A stretch of 64,000 bases of DNA, from assembly GCA_950295325.1 (NCBI GenBank), contig OX485803.1, positions 14,756,001 through 14,820,000 on the forward strand. Direction: 5' to 3'. Every line of letters begins with the position of its first letter. The first letter of the stretch is position 1. Made by a program: the position numbers and the translations under genes. This DNA comes from Polytrichum commune (lineage: Eukaryota > Streptophyta > Polytrichopsida > Polytrichales > Polytrichaceae). The notes under the pieces were generated by a model. The model was not told the DNA's origin, did not search any database, and saw only the letters and a list, made by a program, of their open reading frames with translations. Below are positions 12,096 to 25,600 of this stretch, piece after piece.

Positions 12096-13339
12096 TGGGG
12101 GGGGGGGGGGGGTTGAATATGAGTGTGTTGGGTGTACTTCGTATGTATATGGAGTTTATCTTCTGGTGGTGTACCAGTGGTTGTGGAATCGTAGGGGCGA
12201 TGTTGGTGATAGGTATTTCCATGATGTGTATTTCTCATTGTGTGGTGTTGGTCTTGAGGATCTTTGTGGTTGTTGGATGCTTGTGTGATGTGTGAAAAAA
12301 ATTATTATTATGAGGGCGCGTAGTATGTATTTGAGATGGATATGTTTGTGGAGGACTTTATGGGGAGTGCAATGGGGTTAGGTGCATGTATTTTTTTTAT
12401 TGTTATGTTGGTGTGATATTGTGTAGGCGTGGGTAATTGTGTTTTTTTTATTTTTTCTTATCATATATTTTGGAAAGATGATGAGAATTAATGAAAGAAC
12501 CTTGAACTCTTTATGATATATATCTAGATAGTACACAAAGCAAGTGAAATGAGTTATTGATGTGAGCCTATGAAGGAAGTATTCATGGTATATGTTGTAT
12601 ATATTCTTGTTGGTTGGTGGTGGGTTATGGAAACCCGGAGGGACTTGGAGTTGAGATAGTGTTCCTTCATTGTGCGTTGGCGGGTGGGCAATTGAGTGGT
12701 TGTGGGTAGGAGGGCTTGGGAGGGTGGCGGCCAAAGATTGTGTTATATAGCTTGTAAGCGTTGGTTTAAGAGTTGGAACTCCATGACCGTTGCTCCTATA
12801 GCCATAGTGGTGCTTGGAGTTTGAATTTTAAGTATGTCAATTGTCGTTTCCACACATTTGTCTATATCGAGGTTGATTGTGGACATCATCATGGCAAGTT
12901 TTCCATCAAGATTTTTCTCCCAAGCTTGCATTGTGCAGTTGAAGTTCTTCTTGGTAATTGGCGGGTTGGTAAGTGCGGAGTTATGCATTGTTTGAATTTT
13001 TGTGCAATCGTCTCTCAGGTCGGGGCTTGGGCTACGTGGATGGTGGTTTGGTTTGGCTCCAAACCGGCAATGCTTCCACGATGAGGTATGCATTCAACAC
13101 GCCTCCCAAGGGTGTACACGAATTTGTTTAAGCACTTGGTGTAGACTGTGACATTAAGACATTGTATGTGACATCCTTTGGCTTATCTATCTTCCTTGTG
13201 CTTGGGGGTGTGTCCAAAGCTCACACCAACGATGTTGTCTTTATTGAATAACTTCTTGATGGTTCTAACTATGGCGGACTGCAGTTGATTTTGAGATGGT
13301 TTGTTGACAACCAAGATTGTATTAATGCGAAGCTCAGAT
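11501..13339 (-). other. TG-rich region with microsatellites; possible decayed retroelement coding on the minus strand
   Basis: The plus strand is strongly T/G-biased, so the minus strand reads as Pro/Thr/His-rich peptide fragments (for example 12378-12734 and 12743-13093). This resembles the composition of the LINE at 54-59 kb, but no conserved retroelement motif is present, so I treat it as possible decayed coding only. Simple repeats dominate part of it (listed separately). Confidence 0.25.
11989..12112. repeat. Compound microsatellite: (GTT)n, T tracts, (GT)n, G16
   Basis: An uninterrupted (GTT)n run covers about 11989-12024, followed by T-rich tracts. A (GT)n run spans 12062-12091 and a run of 16 G spans 12097-12112. 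Another G run (about 12 nt) lies near 11626-11637. ORFs across this block (polyvaline, polycysteine, polyproline) are artefacts of the repeats. Confidence 0.9.
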
Positions 13340-15650
13340 GGGTTGTGTGTAGCCATTGACGAGTGTACCGCACCGCACCGGCGGCGGTGTTAGGAACACT
13401 GAAAGTAGCACACCGGGAACGGCCGAGAGGCTGGAGACGGAGAGCGTCACCGGGAGCGGCCTGGGAACGTAGGAGCAGCATGGGAACGACGCCGAGAGAA
13501 GGGAGCAGTAGGGGAACATCCCGGGAACGAAGTGAAGACCGGCGGGAACGGACTAAGCCGGCAGGAACAAGACACACCATAGGGAACGGCCGAAATAGTG
13601 AGTAGGTGGAAACTAGTGAGTACCCAGTCACCTTTTTGGGATAGGAGGCAAGCACGCTAGTAGTAGGAAGTGAGCACATTAGTAACTAGAGGTAGTAGCC
13701 ACCTAGCTATGTAGTGACTACTTAGTAGACACCTAGGTACTCTTAGTGAACACGTACTCACTAGTCTAAGGGATGTAGATGGAAAACACTGCCAAGGGAT
13801 GAAAATCCCTTGGACGAACATAACTACCATCCATGCGGCAATGAACATCCACCTTTTGAATGAACGGATGTTATGAATGATAACCGATTACCTTAGGCAC
13901 ATCTAGGAATAAGGAGGATTGCATCATAATTAACACCACATGAACATTCAAATTAAGCATGTACTCATCATTAAAGTAGATATTCCGGACTAAAATTAGA
14001 CTGTAGATAGATACAGAGCTAAAAATAGCCGAATCCTACATGTGGTAATAGGGTACTAAGGCCTAACCGCCTAATTAGGAAATTAATAGATTTCATACCT
14101 ATATAAAGAGGGCACTTAGGGGCCCTAATTCACCTCATTATCATTTTCAACAATCCAACGTTAACGTCAAGAGGAGCATTATCAGGAGCATTTTTAACGA
14201 AGACCACGAGACCGATTTAGAGTTTATCGGGAGCGTTTTGACGACAACCGGAGCTTTGCGACTTTACTCGAGGAATTGAAGATCTTTTCGACAACCTTGA
14301 AGACTCTAAAACTTTTAGAGATATTCGAAAACTGAAGGCCCGAGGATGAGGGACCACGAGGCTGAGGGACCACCAGACCGCAAGGCTTAGAAGATTTTCG
14401 AAGACGAAGACTAAGGAGCCTTGAGCCCTTGAAGAATTAATCGAAGACCTTTTCGACGAACGTGAAGACTCTAAGGCTCTTAGAGAAATTTGAAGATCGG
14501 AAAGCCACAAGGCTGAGGGACCACGAGGCCGCAAGGCGTGAAGACGAAGACCGAAGACTTAGCGATATTTGAAGATACTCGAAGACGAACAGCTTCGAGT
14601 TTGAAGACCGAATTTAGACTGAGATCCCGCAATACTGAAGGCCCGCGGACTGGAGACCGTGACTGGAGGACCGCGGAACCGGATGGCGAGTTTTCCGAGA
14701 CTTGAAGACTGATTCATAACGAATCCGAAGACTCGGAGATATGAAAACCCCTTTTGGGTGTACCTTGAAGATTGAGGGCCCGAGGTACTGAGAGACCACG
14801 AGACCGTAGGAGCGAAGACTAAAGACCTATGAAATACTTGAAGACTTGATTGAAGACTTTTGAAGACCGGGAGAACATGAAAAACTAAAGGACCACAAGA
14901 CTGAGGGCCCATGAGACTGGAGGACCGAGAAGACAAAAGACTAAGGAGATTTTGCAGGTCGAAGACCAAGGAGGTTCTCGAAGCTAAAGACTAAGGCGTT
15001 TCAAAGTCAAGACTGGGGATACTTGTGATGGCTAAGAAGATTTTTCCAAGATCAAGAAGATTCTCTTGAAGGTTGAAGACCAAGGAAGTTCTCGAGACCA
15101 AAAGGGATAGACTTTCATAATTCGAGAATACAAAGGGAAACCAGACAAAAGAACTCCGAGAGATTGAAGACATTAAGAGATCTTCAAGCCATCATTCGAG
15201 AATAAGAGAATTTAAGAACTTTCAATTAGTCAATCTTTCATGGAAGTTAGTACCTTATAAATGGATTACTAAAATGATTTATGAGATTGTGTACTTTGGT
15301 TGAGGATTTAGAATCGGAAATAAAATCGAAGAATGTTTTGATGCCATTACATTGATTGCAAAAGCACTCTTTATGTTCACAACACTTAACCTCGACATTA
15401 GGATTTCGGAAAACATAAACTTGAAAACTTAGGCCAACCGCTTATTAGAAGATGGCCTCCACAGAGATTATAATCATTCAAACCATGAAAGATATTGTAT
15501 ACAAGAATGAAGTTCTTCTAAATACACTTAACCTTGACATTAGGATTTAAAGGAACATAAACTTACAAACCTAGGTCATCTGCTCCTTGAAAGTTCAAAA
15601 AAGCACGGAAGCAAACTATCATGAATCTAAATAATAGTATACAAGCAACC
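13340..15650 (+). repeat. LTR-like block: GGGAACG cluster, TATA box, GAAGAC-rich leader
   Basis: Three successive parts suggest a plant LTR or retroelement leader. At 13405-13590 a GC-rich island carries about nine GGGAACG-type heptamers spaced roughly 15-40 bp apart. At 13600-13780 short CTAGTGAG/TAGTAG motifs recur. At 14100-14110 TATATAAAGAGG resembles a plant TATA box. Downstream (14160-15240) the plus strand is purine-rich and dominated by GAAGAC and GAGGGACCACGAGG motifs repeated every ~120-170 bp in degenerate form. I could not find TG...CA ends, a target duplication or a primer-binding site, so calling it a solo LTR is a hypothesis. The minus-strand ORFs in it are shadows of the repeat. 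Confidence 0.35.
15378..15592. repeat. Direct duplication of a ~70-bp segment
   Basis: ACACTTAACCTCGACATTAG at about 15385 recurs as ACACTTAACCTTGACATTAG at about 15524. Both are followed by an AACATAAACTT block and a CCTAGGTCA/CTTAGGCCA block. The copies are about 138 bp apart. Confidence 0.65.
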
Positions 15651-18640
15651 ACCTTCATAGAAAAGGAAACCTAGAAAGGTCTAATTTTGGTGGAAGTAAC
15701 TTCCATGTAAACCGGTTCAGCAGCGGGTTACACCGTCTAAGGCTGAGGGTTGAAGGTGACCTCGACAGGTTGTCAACAACCTGGTCATATGTTACACTAA
15801 CTTTGAATTTTTCATAGTTGTAGACTAGGCGGTATTCTAAGATCAAGTCTCTTGCCTCCTTGGTGGCTAGAGTAAATAATGCATAGTCCTTTGTTACTTC
15901 CGATTTGTTTTGTTTTGTTTTATTTTATTTTCACAAATTGAAAAATCAATTGCAAGAAAGGAATAAAAAAAAATCCGGTTTTGTCAAGGTCAGAAATTCA
16001 AGTTGTTGGCCTCCGTAGTACGCCAAAATGTAGCTCTCACGTACTAGTGTATTGAAGATGCTATGTGTGGTGTGGTCACATAGTGTGTCACATTTGATAT
16101 GGAGTTGAAGGTTTTGCGCCTTTGTAACCAATTCAAAATTCATTTCAACTTTATCGATGACCTCCACACCCTTTTCAAGTTCCATCATAAATGCATGTTC
16201 TACCCTCAATAATATTAATCCATCGTTGAGCAGGTGCTTGAGGTGTAGATTGAGAAAGCCCGCCCAATTCTTGGTGATTTAGTTCAAATCAATATCAATT
16301 GGGCTTGAGTAGTCCGTACCAAGAAGTGTGTTCACCTTATGTAGATGATCAGGACACGCAATTGGGGCATTCCTTTGCTTATGTTTTGAATATGGTGTCG
16401 AAACTAATCATGATGTGAATGAAAGCCCTCGGACACCTCAGTGTATTGTCTCACCTTTTCATGTTTTGGAAGTTGTGTGAAATAAAGGTGATATCTCGGA
16501 ACCGCATTTGGCCTCTCATATGCGTAAAGGCATTGGTGTACCCTTATGAATGCTCGGTGGAGAGTTTGGCATTCTTCAATTTTGGTGAGTGATGTCCCAA
16601 TGCTTAAGAACTCCTTGTCCAATTGGGTCTCTTTTAGGATTGATTTGCCTCTTTGAGTAGTCATGGCTTCCTAGATGTGATATCCATACCACATTTGTAC
16701 AACAATTTCAATGCTAAGAATTGCTACCTTGTGGCGATTCTGACTTTGTGAGCCCTCCATGTTTTTAAGGTGCGAGGTATTGTACCTTCGTATCCTGTTG
16801 CCTTTCTCCTCTTAGCGTTATGGGTATAGCTTGTGTCTTCCGTTCTTGGATTTTTTTTTTGGAGAGGATAGGCGGGGTATTTCCTACCAAGTAGATGATT
16901 GTTTCTCCTTGTTGCTAGCTTGAAGTTGATTTCCCACTGGAAACTTTGGAGAGGTTGATAGTTGTAGTGAGCTACCACCATGCTTGGGTGTGACTGCCTC
17001 CTATTGCATATCAATGTGTTCATCTTGGTGTGGGGTTGGACTATTGGTGCCTACTTGATCTTTTTGCATGTTTGATGTTGTCTTGTTGTTGGTTGCTCCA
17101 GGTTGGTGGGGTTTTGCTTCCTTGATATGGCCACTCTACAATTTTCTCTCATAAGTCTTGTTGATCATGCCTATGTTGGCCATTTTATGTTGCGGGGATT
17201 TCCTTGGTGATTGTAGCTACATGTGCTAGTCTTCTGGTGCATTGTTTGTTGAGGTTGTTGATACCAATCTGGCGATGGGTGCAAAGTAGGTTGATGTTGA
17301 GGCTATTGTTGAGGTCGTAGATGTGGGGGACCCAATGGATTAGTAATAATCTCCTATTGATTATGATACTTCATTAGTAGGAGTTGATGTCAAGCGGTAG
17401 GGGCCTTCAGAAAGGTTTTCTGTAGTTTGATGCAAGATTGCAAGGATGCAAATTGTCCAACAAGTTGTGGTCGAGGTTGCGCAGACCAAGTGAGTCCCTA
17501 ATGCCAGCAGTGATGGTGAAATTGAGAGTGGCAAATGTACATCTTTATCCTAGTCCTTGCAATTATAAATTGTTAGGCTTGGTGATGGTGTTTTGTTGAT
17601 AATTATATGTGGTTGAGGGTAGCGGTGTGTAGATGGAAAGGGTGGTTGCCTATATAAATTGGGTGGCAGTTTTAGTGCCTAAAAGGTATTGAGGTTGTGT
17701 GTGTATTGAATACGCACCAATGTGTTGTTTTTTGTTAGGTTTTTTTTTTTGGTAGTTTTGGGGGATGCCTTGTTGTTTTATGAAGTGGCTTGCATGTGTG
17801 TGATCAAAATTGGTGTCTTGGCAAGGTGTGAGGTGTTTTTTTTGGTTAGGAGTGGAGATGCTAGTGTCTTGGGTTGTGAGGCAAATTTTGTTTTTTTTAA
17901 TGTAGTTGTTAGGATTTTTTTGGAGGGATACTAGATTTTTTTTGTTTAGGCAAGTATTGTTGATCTTGGTGGTGGCTTGTGTAGGTTGCGGTTGTAAGTG
18001 GTGGGCTTCTTTTTGGAAATCAATGTGAGACCACTAAGATGATTTACATTTGTTGTTGAGTTAAAGTTAGGTATACTAGCGGTTGAAGACAATGTACCTC
18101 GTAGTGAGCGCGAGGAGTATTGTTGAGGAGTATTGTTGAGGAGTTTGGGGAGTTTCTTTATGGTTTGAGAGGATGTAGCCCGGTATAGATCCTTGTTAGT
18201 GGTTGACACTATGGGGTTGGAGCCTACCAGGAGGAAGCTTTGTGGTGCACTTTGATGCAACAACTTTTGGAAAGGTTTTGCTTGTGGCGATATTAGGTTG
18301 AGAAAATGAGTTCTTGGAGATATGGTTTGAGTGAGTAGGTATTGTTGTGTATTGATGGATCATGGCCAAATAGTGTGAGAGGAGACTGATGTGTTGTGTA
18401 GGGTAGAGAGCATAGCAATATGAGTACAATGAGGGTCAAACAAACCTCATTGTGATATAGTAAAGCAAACTTGTTTGTTCTTTGTTTTCCTTCTGCCGAT
18501 ATGGTCCCCGTTGGTGATGTGGTGTCCATAGCATTGTAGATATGTAGTGAACATGAAAATTAAGAACCACTGAAATCACTCCACACACCATACACTTCTT
18601 CTTTTTATTCTTCTTTAGCATTAAGAAACTTACTAGGTGA
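15651..18640 (-). other. Decayed minus-strand coding remnants, family not recognised
   Basis: Several minus-strand fragments (15655-15846, 15946-16209, 16404-16664, 16724-17023, 17946-18263) look more protein-like than random sequence; the first reads YALFTLATKEARDLILEY just upstream of its ORF. They are broken by stops and frame changes. I recognise no domain. A 5' or ORF1 region of a retroelement is the most likely origin given the neighbourhood, but this is inference. The plus strand is T/G-biased as at 11.5-13.3 kb. Confidence 0.25.
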
Positions 18641-20330
18641 TTTTGTGTTAATTCTCATAAACTTAGGGTTTGGGACTAAGCCCATGGTCTTATCTACTTC
18701 ACCTAATAAATAACTCTATTCTCCCGAAACCTCTAAGGTGTTTCTTTTTTTCTTTTTCTTTCTAGCATTAGAGGTGGAAATGATAGAAGGTGCAATGATC
18801 TCCTTGAAAACTAGACAAGTTTGCATGCAGATGAAGGATAACGCCTACATGCTTTTGGATCCTGATTTGAGCCTCTCGTGTACACATGGTATATTGAAAT
18901 TTTACAATGTGAATATAGATTGTGATGTGCATTTTTGGTAGATAGTAATAGTTTGTTGCTTTGGAGGTTGTTTTTCTTGACAACTTCACATAAAGGGACA
19001 TAAAGGGACACAAAGTACATCTTTCACACCTAGTATTGTTGCCGACTATAATTCTGACATACCACAATAAGTTTTGATGAATGCAGTTTCCCTTGACCCT
19101 CTCCAATTCTAAGCCTATAATATCATACGTTCACTAGTGTGAACATGGAACCTAAATTAAAGAATTTGACTTATCATAAGTTGAAAATGAGATATTAGTA
19201 TAATATCAATATTATACCAAAATATGAATACTTTGACAACATTCTATCAATTTATAATATGGATGTTAAGACTTTATTGATTTGTAAGCCACCCTATCTT
19301 TCAACCCATACATTAGATACACATGGCCATGATATTTTTTAGGCCACACTAATAGGTGTCAAAGGTGTGAATTGGAAAGAGCTTGATGAAGATTTCATAT
19401 TATCCATTATAAAGACAACATACATAACAATGTGAACATGTTGAAAGTGTTCAGGGGCTAAGATCTACAAGCCACCAAAAATGGGCTTAATTGTGTGTAC
19501 AATAGAGTTACATGTAAAATTTCTCAAAGAGGAATGGAAACATGGGCTTGATCCTTCTTTGAAAAAACTTTCTATGAGTTCATTAGCTCGTCGTGTATCG
19601 AAGTCTGATTTAAAAGTTGGGTGAGAATTTTGGGACCTTCTCTTTCCACCTCAAAAACTTTGAAAGAATTTTAGGATCTAAAATAGGAATGTGCATGGGG
19701 CCCACTATCCTAAATCCCCAATCGGTCAAATGCAAGGCTAGCTTGGCCCACCATCCTAGTAAGACAAGCTAGAAAGCCAATTTTTAATAGCCTAACACCA
19801 TTCTTTGCGTATGATGATTTAAGCATTAAAATAACTTGGGTGACTTTGTGTTAATTCTCATAACTTAGGGTTTGGAACTAAACCCTTGGTTCCATCTGCT
19901 TACTTTATTCATATGTCTAATGGGTACTTTGTTTCCAAGTTGAAGGGACACCTAGTATTAATCGTCTCAATGATGTTATGTAAATGTTGGCATGCACGCT
20001 CACACACCCCTCTATATATAAAAATATATATAATGAATTGGGTGATGACCTCAATATCGAACTTAATCTACTAATAATGTCATATTGAATTTGCGGATTA
20101 GTGTAAATTTAGTTTATGCATCAATGATGCGGGCAAATAGCACAACATTATTAAGCAATATGCATTTGTTCATGTGGGCCCTGAGAATACAACCATGCGA
20201 TGTAATGAGACTCAAATCAACTATTTATTTCACTAGGTTAGGGCATCCCATGGTTAATAATGTTACAAATACCTTGCCACATACCTCTTATATATAGGTG
20301 TCCAAATTAGAAAAGTGACCACAAAAAGCC
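18641..20330. repeat. Dispersed repeat copies shared with 39.9-40.5 kb
   Basis: The block TTTGTGTTAATTCTCATAA followed by CTTAGGGTTTGG occurs at about 18650 and again at about 19845, and in related form near 40375. The match at 19400-19930 extends over about 500 bp to 39890-40460. It includes a TTGATCCTTCTTTGAAAA block, a TTAAAAGTTGGGTGAGAATT block and an AAGACAAGCTAGAAAGCCA block. Orientation is direct. No ends were resolved and nothing is coding. Confidence 0.6.
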
Positions 20331-22652
20331 CATGTACTTGAGATAGGCCCATAACGGACTTTATGATTTCTTTAGTAAAAAGTAGTAAATTGATGACTTA
20401 GAGGTCAATGTAAATGAATTCATGAAGTTTTGACAATATGCAGAACATTTTCAAGTGCACAAACATGTTCCCATTTCTAATTCAAGTAATGCTTATTGTA
20501 GGTCTAGGTTGCCATCCTTAAGGTAGGAGCACCTTATACCAAGACAACACCTAAAACCAACACCCTCATAATAATGCTTAATAAGTACATGTTGATTTGA
20601 GAATGTTTACTATATGAACATCGAGGCCCCTAATGGTTTTGGGTGCCAACTCAACTTTCACTTTTAAAAAACTGCATTTATTTCAATATTAAGGAGAGGA
20701 AATAATTAAAAAGATTGCAATAAACTTGGTCTCTTTTTTCTACTTGGGGATTTTTTTTTTGGGGGGGGGGTCATACGGCTACCACATGTGAAGTTCAAAT
20801 TTCACCACTTGATGAGTGCACCAATTGAGGCCATTAGTCAATCTAGGTGGCCATTGAGCTTGGCACTTAGTTTGTGATTTAAGGTTTCAAATTTTATTGT
20901 TGAGTTTCTTAATCATAAAAATTTAAAGCACATATGTTCTTGAGTAATTGATCCATGAAAATCAAAATTTCTTTGCAATCAAAACAGTTGCACACTATGT
21001 CCCTCCGGAATGGACAATATCAAGCACTAACTTGAGTTGAATGTTTATATCCTTAGACTTTATTGTTACTCTCAATCCTTAAAAGGTGATAGTTGTCCAC
21101 TTTGGGGCACAAATAGAGATGTTAGGATTCGGTCGGCAACAGAATCAAGCACTTCCACATTATGTAATATGCATCCTAGAAGCTCAATTCATGCAAAATC
21201 TTGTTGTTACCTATTCATGATCTCTCCACATTATGATCAAAGTTGGAGCTTGTCGCTCACCTATTTTCTTGTAATTCCAAGAATAAGAATGAGTAGTGAA
21301 GAGTAGATGGGACATATGTGACTCCCATGTGTTGTGCTACAAACATGTATGAAATTTTAAGATGTATGAATTGTTTTTAATATGAAGGTGGATTGGAACT
21401 TGATAACTCGAGTGCGTCATAACGTGTAATAACAAACTCTTTGATGTTGTTAAGTTGTTTGCGCCCCAAGTCCACATGTCTAGTTTATTTTAAGCTACAT
21501 ATGCTAACCACTAATCCCTAAAATGCCCAAGATATCAAGTAGAGTTAACATCAGTTCTTGGATATGTAGTGATATTCCTTGTTTTTTGGTTGCACAATTT
21601 TCTAACAAGCACAGCTCTGTACTCACTTGCCATTTCAGGTTTTATGACCTGTTCAAATTCGTGCTCATTTCTTTTGGCCTCAGACTTTTTTTGTAGAAGC
21701 ATATGATGTACTTTTGTCCTTCATGAATCCCAATGACGTTTGTCATTGCTACAGCCAGGCACTTTCATGGTCAAATCTCTGGAATCCCCTTCAAGCGAAG
21801 GGTTTGTGATGATAATTGATATTAGGTCTCTTCTCACCCATGTTCAATTTGAATCACAAATTGAGAAAGAGGTTACCATGGTTGATAGAGGTATTGTATT
21901 ACTTGTCATAACATATGAGTGATAGTAAATGCAGGTACAGTCTAAGAAGTTACAACGTTCTTCACATGGTAAGTAACATAATGCAGCTCTTAATATTGCT
22001 CCCCAGATCAATTAAATTGTACAGACTTTCTTTGCAAATACAGTATATTCCCACCTTTAGTTCAAGACTAAATAACACTAAACTTGGAAGACTTGACTTC
22101 ACTTGCCCATTTTCACAAATTTTGTCATCATTACAAATTGGTCATCTTCATACGTAGACCTCCCAGGCCGAATTTTATCCTTTTCTTCTCTGCCTACATG
22201 CAGATGTTTGTTTCACTCACAAGTAAAACCCAATGCGTTTACAATGTTCTGACATTTGCAGGTATAAAAATTCAGACTTTCCATTCCTCAATATTGTAAT
22301 GCTGTATCAAATCTTCTACTTCTATATAATTCAGTCTACAGTAGCTCTATGAGGGTACCTACAAGCAAAGGTGATTTCACAAGTCCTCTTTACTTCTACT
22401 TAAAAACTGCCATCCCAATAAAAAGACTGAGGCAATGCCCACAAAATATTGCAGCACTAGCTTCATCCTCGTATCATAGAAGACTTCGCCCACATGTTAG
22501 TTGGATGAGGTCCAGTCGCATAGGTGATATACATCTCAAAGTTGTCACATAAACGTGTACAAATAAGAACTTCCCCCAAATTGTATATTAACAGTGTTCA
22601 AAGGATCCTTTTTGTACAAGTCATATCTTTCCTCCTCAGCACACCAAATCAC
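20331..22652. other. 3' flank of the ABC transporter gene, no other gene recognised
   Basis: About 2.3 kb of AT-rich sequence. It should contain the 3' UTR of the minus-strand ABCC gene (below 22653), but I could not identify a clear AATAAA signal. A short homopolymer stretch of T and G lies at about 20751-20770. Confidence 0.4.
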
Positions 22653-25600
22653 TTATCCTGGCCCTCCCTCCATGTGTTGGGTATTTTTCCAGTATTCATT
22701 CACAAGCTTCGCAAAAAGGGAGTTTTGGTTGTCCAACAGCCTTAAAGGTGTGTCATATTCAGCCATCACTCCTACAAATTCCAACAAAAGTAATTAGAAA
22801 ACAATATCAAGTTATAAAACAGAACCTAATATGCGAGCTTGATTACGATGATGACCTTAATTCGCATCTTAGGCTGGTTCCCCAGGACATCTTGATAACA
22901 AGTGATTCATTATGATATTTCAGATAGCCGGAACTGTGAGGTCTGTGAACTGTTAATCACAAGTGTAATGTCCATGTTTTAAACACCATCAATAAAAAAT
23001 TGGTGGATTACTTATCAATTTCAGTACTTTCTTAATTGAGTCAATTCAAGAAGAAATAGCATTGAAACAGCTTCAAGAGGTAGAATTTATTTGGTAGGTA
23101 GAGTAATGGTAGATTCTTTGAAAATAAAGTCGCAATATCTTCATCTAGAAATTCATCAAAAATAACCCAGCTAGTAAATGCATAAAATGAACATTTTATG
23201 ATCCACATTTTCTTTCTTTTATTAGCAGATATTACTTTCTTTCTTTTTTAAGTGCGTTATAGGTATTTCCTAGGCAAAGAAAGACTTACTATGGTTTTAA
23301 ATCCTTGATTTCAAGGATAACTTTAAAGTTCTAAGTAATAGTTTATAGTGGTGGGTTCTACCAACCACAAACAAGATGAGCACTGAAGCACAAACAAGAC
23401 AAAAAGCTTTCAGGAAAAAAATTGTTGATGAGAGTGCAAGACTTGAAGAGAGTGAAGGAAAACATACCATCAGTGAGGACCAAGATCATATCACTGTCTA
23501 CAACTGTTGGAATGCGGTGGGCAACTGTGACCACCGTACACTCCTTGAAATCATACCGAATTAGTTTTTGGATGATAGCATCGGTAGTGCTGTCGATTGA
23601 CGCTGTTGCCTCATCAAGGACGAGAATTCGGCTGTGCTTGAGCAATGCACGACCCAAACAAAACAGTTGCCTTTGACCCACACTCCAATTTCCACCCTCA
23701 TCCGTCACTACACACCAGCCCAAGTTAATATGATTCATTCCACACAGAGGTTGCAAAAAAAAGCTAATGCGTGCATTTTATAACAACAAACACGTCAATA
23801 ATTATAAATACATCACATTTCATGGGATAAAAGTACATTGTGTTTTTGAGTAGAGATCATTGTAGATGCCAACCATTCAAGGATGTTCAAATCGTTTGAC
23901 ATGTATTTTTATGTACACCTCAACATCAAAAAAAGTAAGATGGGGCAACAACCTACCTGGGTAATCAAGTTTCTCAGGCATCACTCGAACTATTTCTGCT
24001 AGTTGACATTTCTCCAATGCCTGCAAAATAGAAACATGCAAATGTCATTCACAAAAATACAAGAAAACTACACCTTACAATGGGCTTCCACAGCTAGAGA
24101 ACCCTAGGCAATGTAAACCCATCTAGCCAACAACTGCCATTGCTTGCGAGGATAGTGAGAAAAACACACGCTTTTTAATATTCCTTTACAATTTTACAAA
24201 CCACAAAATTAGAGTAATACATACCTCCCAAATTTCCTTGTCCTGATGCTCACCAAGAGGGTCCATATTCGTCCGTACAGTTCCTCGGAAAAGGGTAGGC
24301 TCTTGGGGTATGATACCCAAACGGGACCGCAAGTCATGGAGACCTATCGTAGTAATATCCATCCTATCAATAAGAATACGACCGCCCGCCGGTTCCACCA
24401 GCCGGAAAAGGGCACTGATAAGAGTTGTTTTTCCGGAACCTGTGCGACCCACGACACCCACTCTATGTCCTCCATGGAAGGTGCACGTTATGCCCTTAAG
24501 GACCAAAGGTGCTCCTGGCCTGTATCGAATCTACATGAAAACCCCCCAAGCGCCCATTAATTATATGTATCGTAACGTAAAGACCATCAATTAAGGTAGG
24601 CTGGTCTTGGAATGGTTACTTTTCTTTGCTATGAGATACAAAACTGGTTCAAATTCCAAATTATGGCTGATCCGCAAATGTGGATGGAGAAATCAGGTTC
24701 AATCATAGAGAAAAATTGAGCCCACCCTGAATTGACATAAATTCCAAAGGTAACGGCCAAAGAGCCATAACTTGATCACACAGTCCCCCCAATTATGTTA
24801 ACTAAGGAGTCTAGAATGGTTACCAAATTTTGAACACATAGTCCAATCCCTTTTGAACACATGGCCTTTTAGTGTTCATCCTTTGATCCCCACACCACTC
24901 AAATATAGGTGTTCGTTTAAGATTAGTAATCGAAGCAGGCCTGCTTATGTTAGCCCTTTAAGGTCAGAGAGGGCCATCCTAGGCCTCAAGATGTCATATG
25001 TAAGATATTTTTGGAGAAAAGTTTCAAAAGTGACCCTGTTCATTTTTTATATGCATTATTCAGGTTAGAGCAAACATATGTGTAGAAATGAATTATAGAG
25101 AGATTGGACCTCATATAAATGACTCGACTCACTGTTCTCACACATGACTATATTTTGACGTCCTCTTTTCTGAAGGTTCTACGTATGGATTCTATACTAT
25201 AGGCCAAATAATATAATATTTCAATATTGAAGGTTCATTCAAATTGTCACATATCCTGTACAAACCAACCCCCAGTCTTTTCAGGGTTAACCAAAGATAC
25301 ATTACCAGATCACAGCCATACCTGGAGATTTTGAAGTTCAACTTTTCCTTCAGATGGCCAGGTAGGGGCTGGTCGATTTTCCTTGATGATGGTAGGTCCT
25401 TCACTCTCAACTTGCATATATTGGCGGATACGCTCGACCGAGACAATATTATTAGCCAGTTGGCATACATATTGAATGAAGAACACCAACACCCCATTCA
25501 ATGTCAAACCATATACAAGTGACAAACCAGCAAATCCTGCATGAATAAAAACACACATCACATTGATTACAAAACTCTAATCGCAAAAACATTGATATAA

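Noticed and set aside
11924-12295. ORFs of 77-106 aa on both strands with polycysteine, polyvaline, polyproline and polythreonine
   Set aside because: They are translations of (GTT)n, T tracts, (GT)n and the G run.
14217-15173. Ser/Arg/Leu-rich minus-strand ORFs of 60-136 aa
   Set aside because: They are the complement of the GAAGAC-type degenerate repeat.
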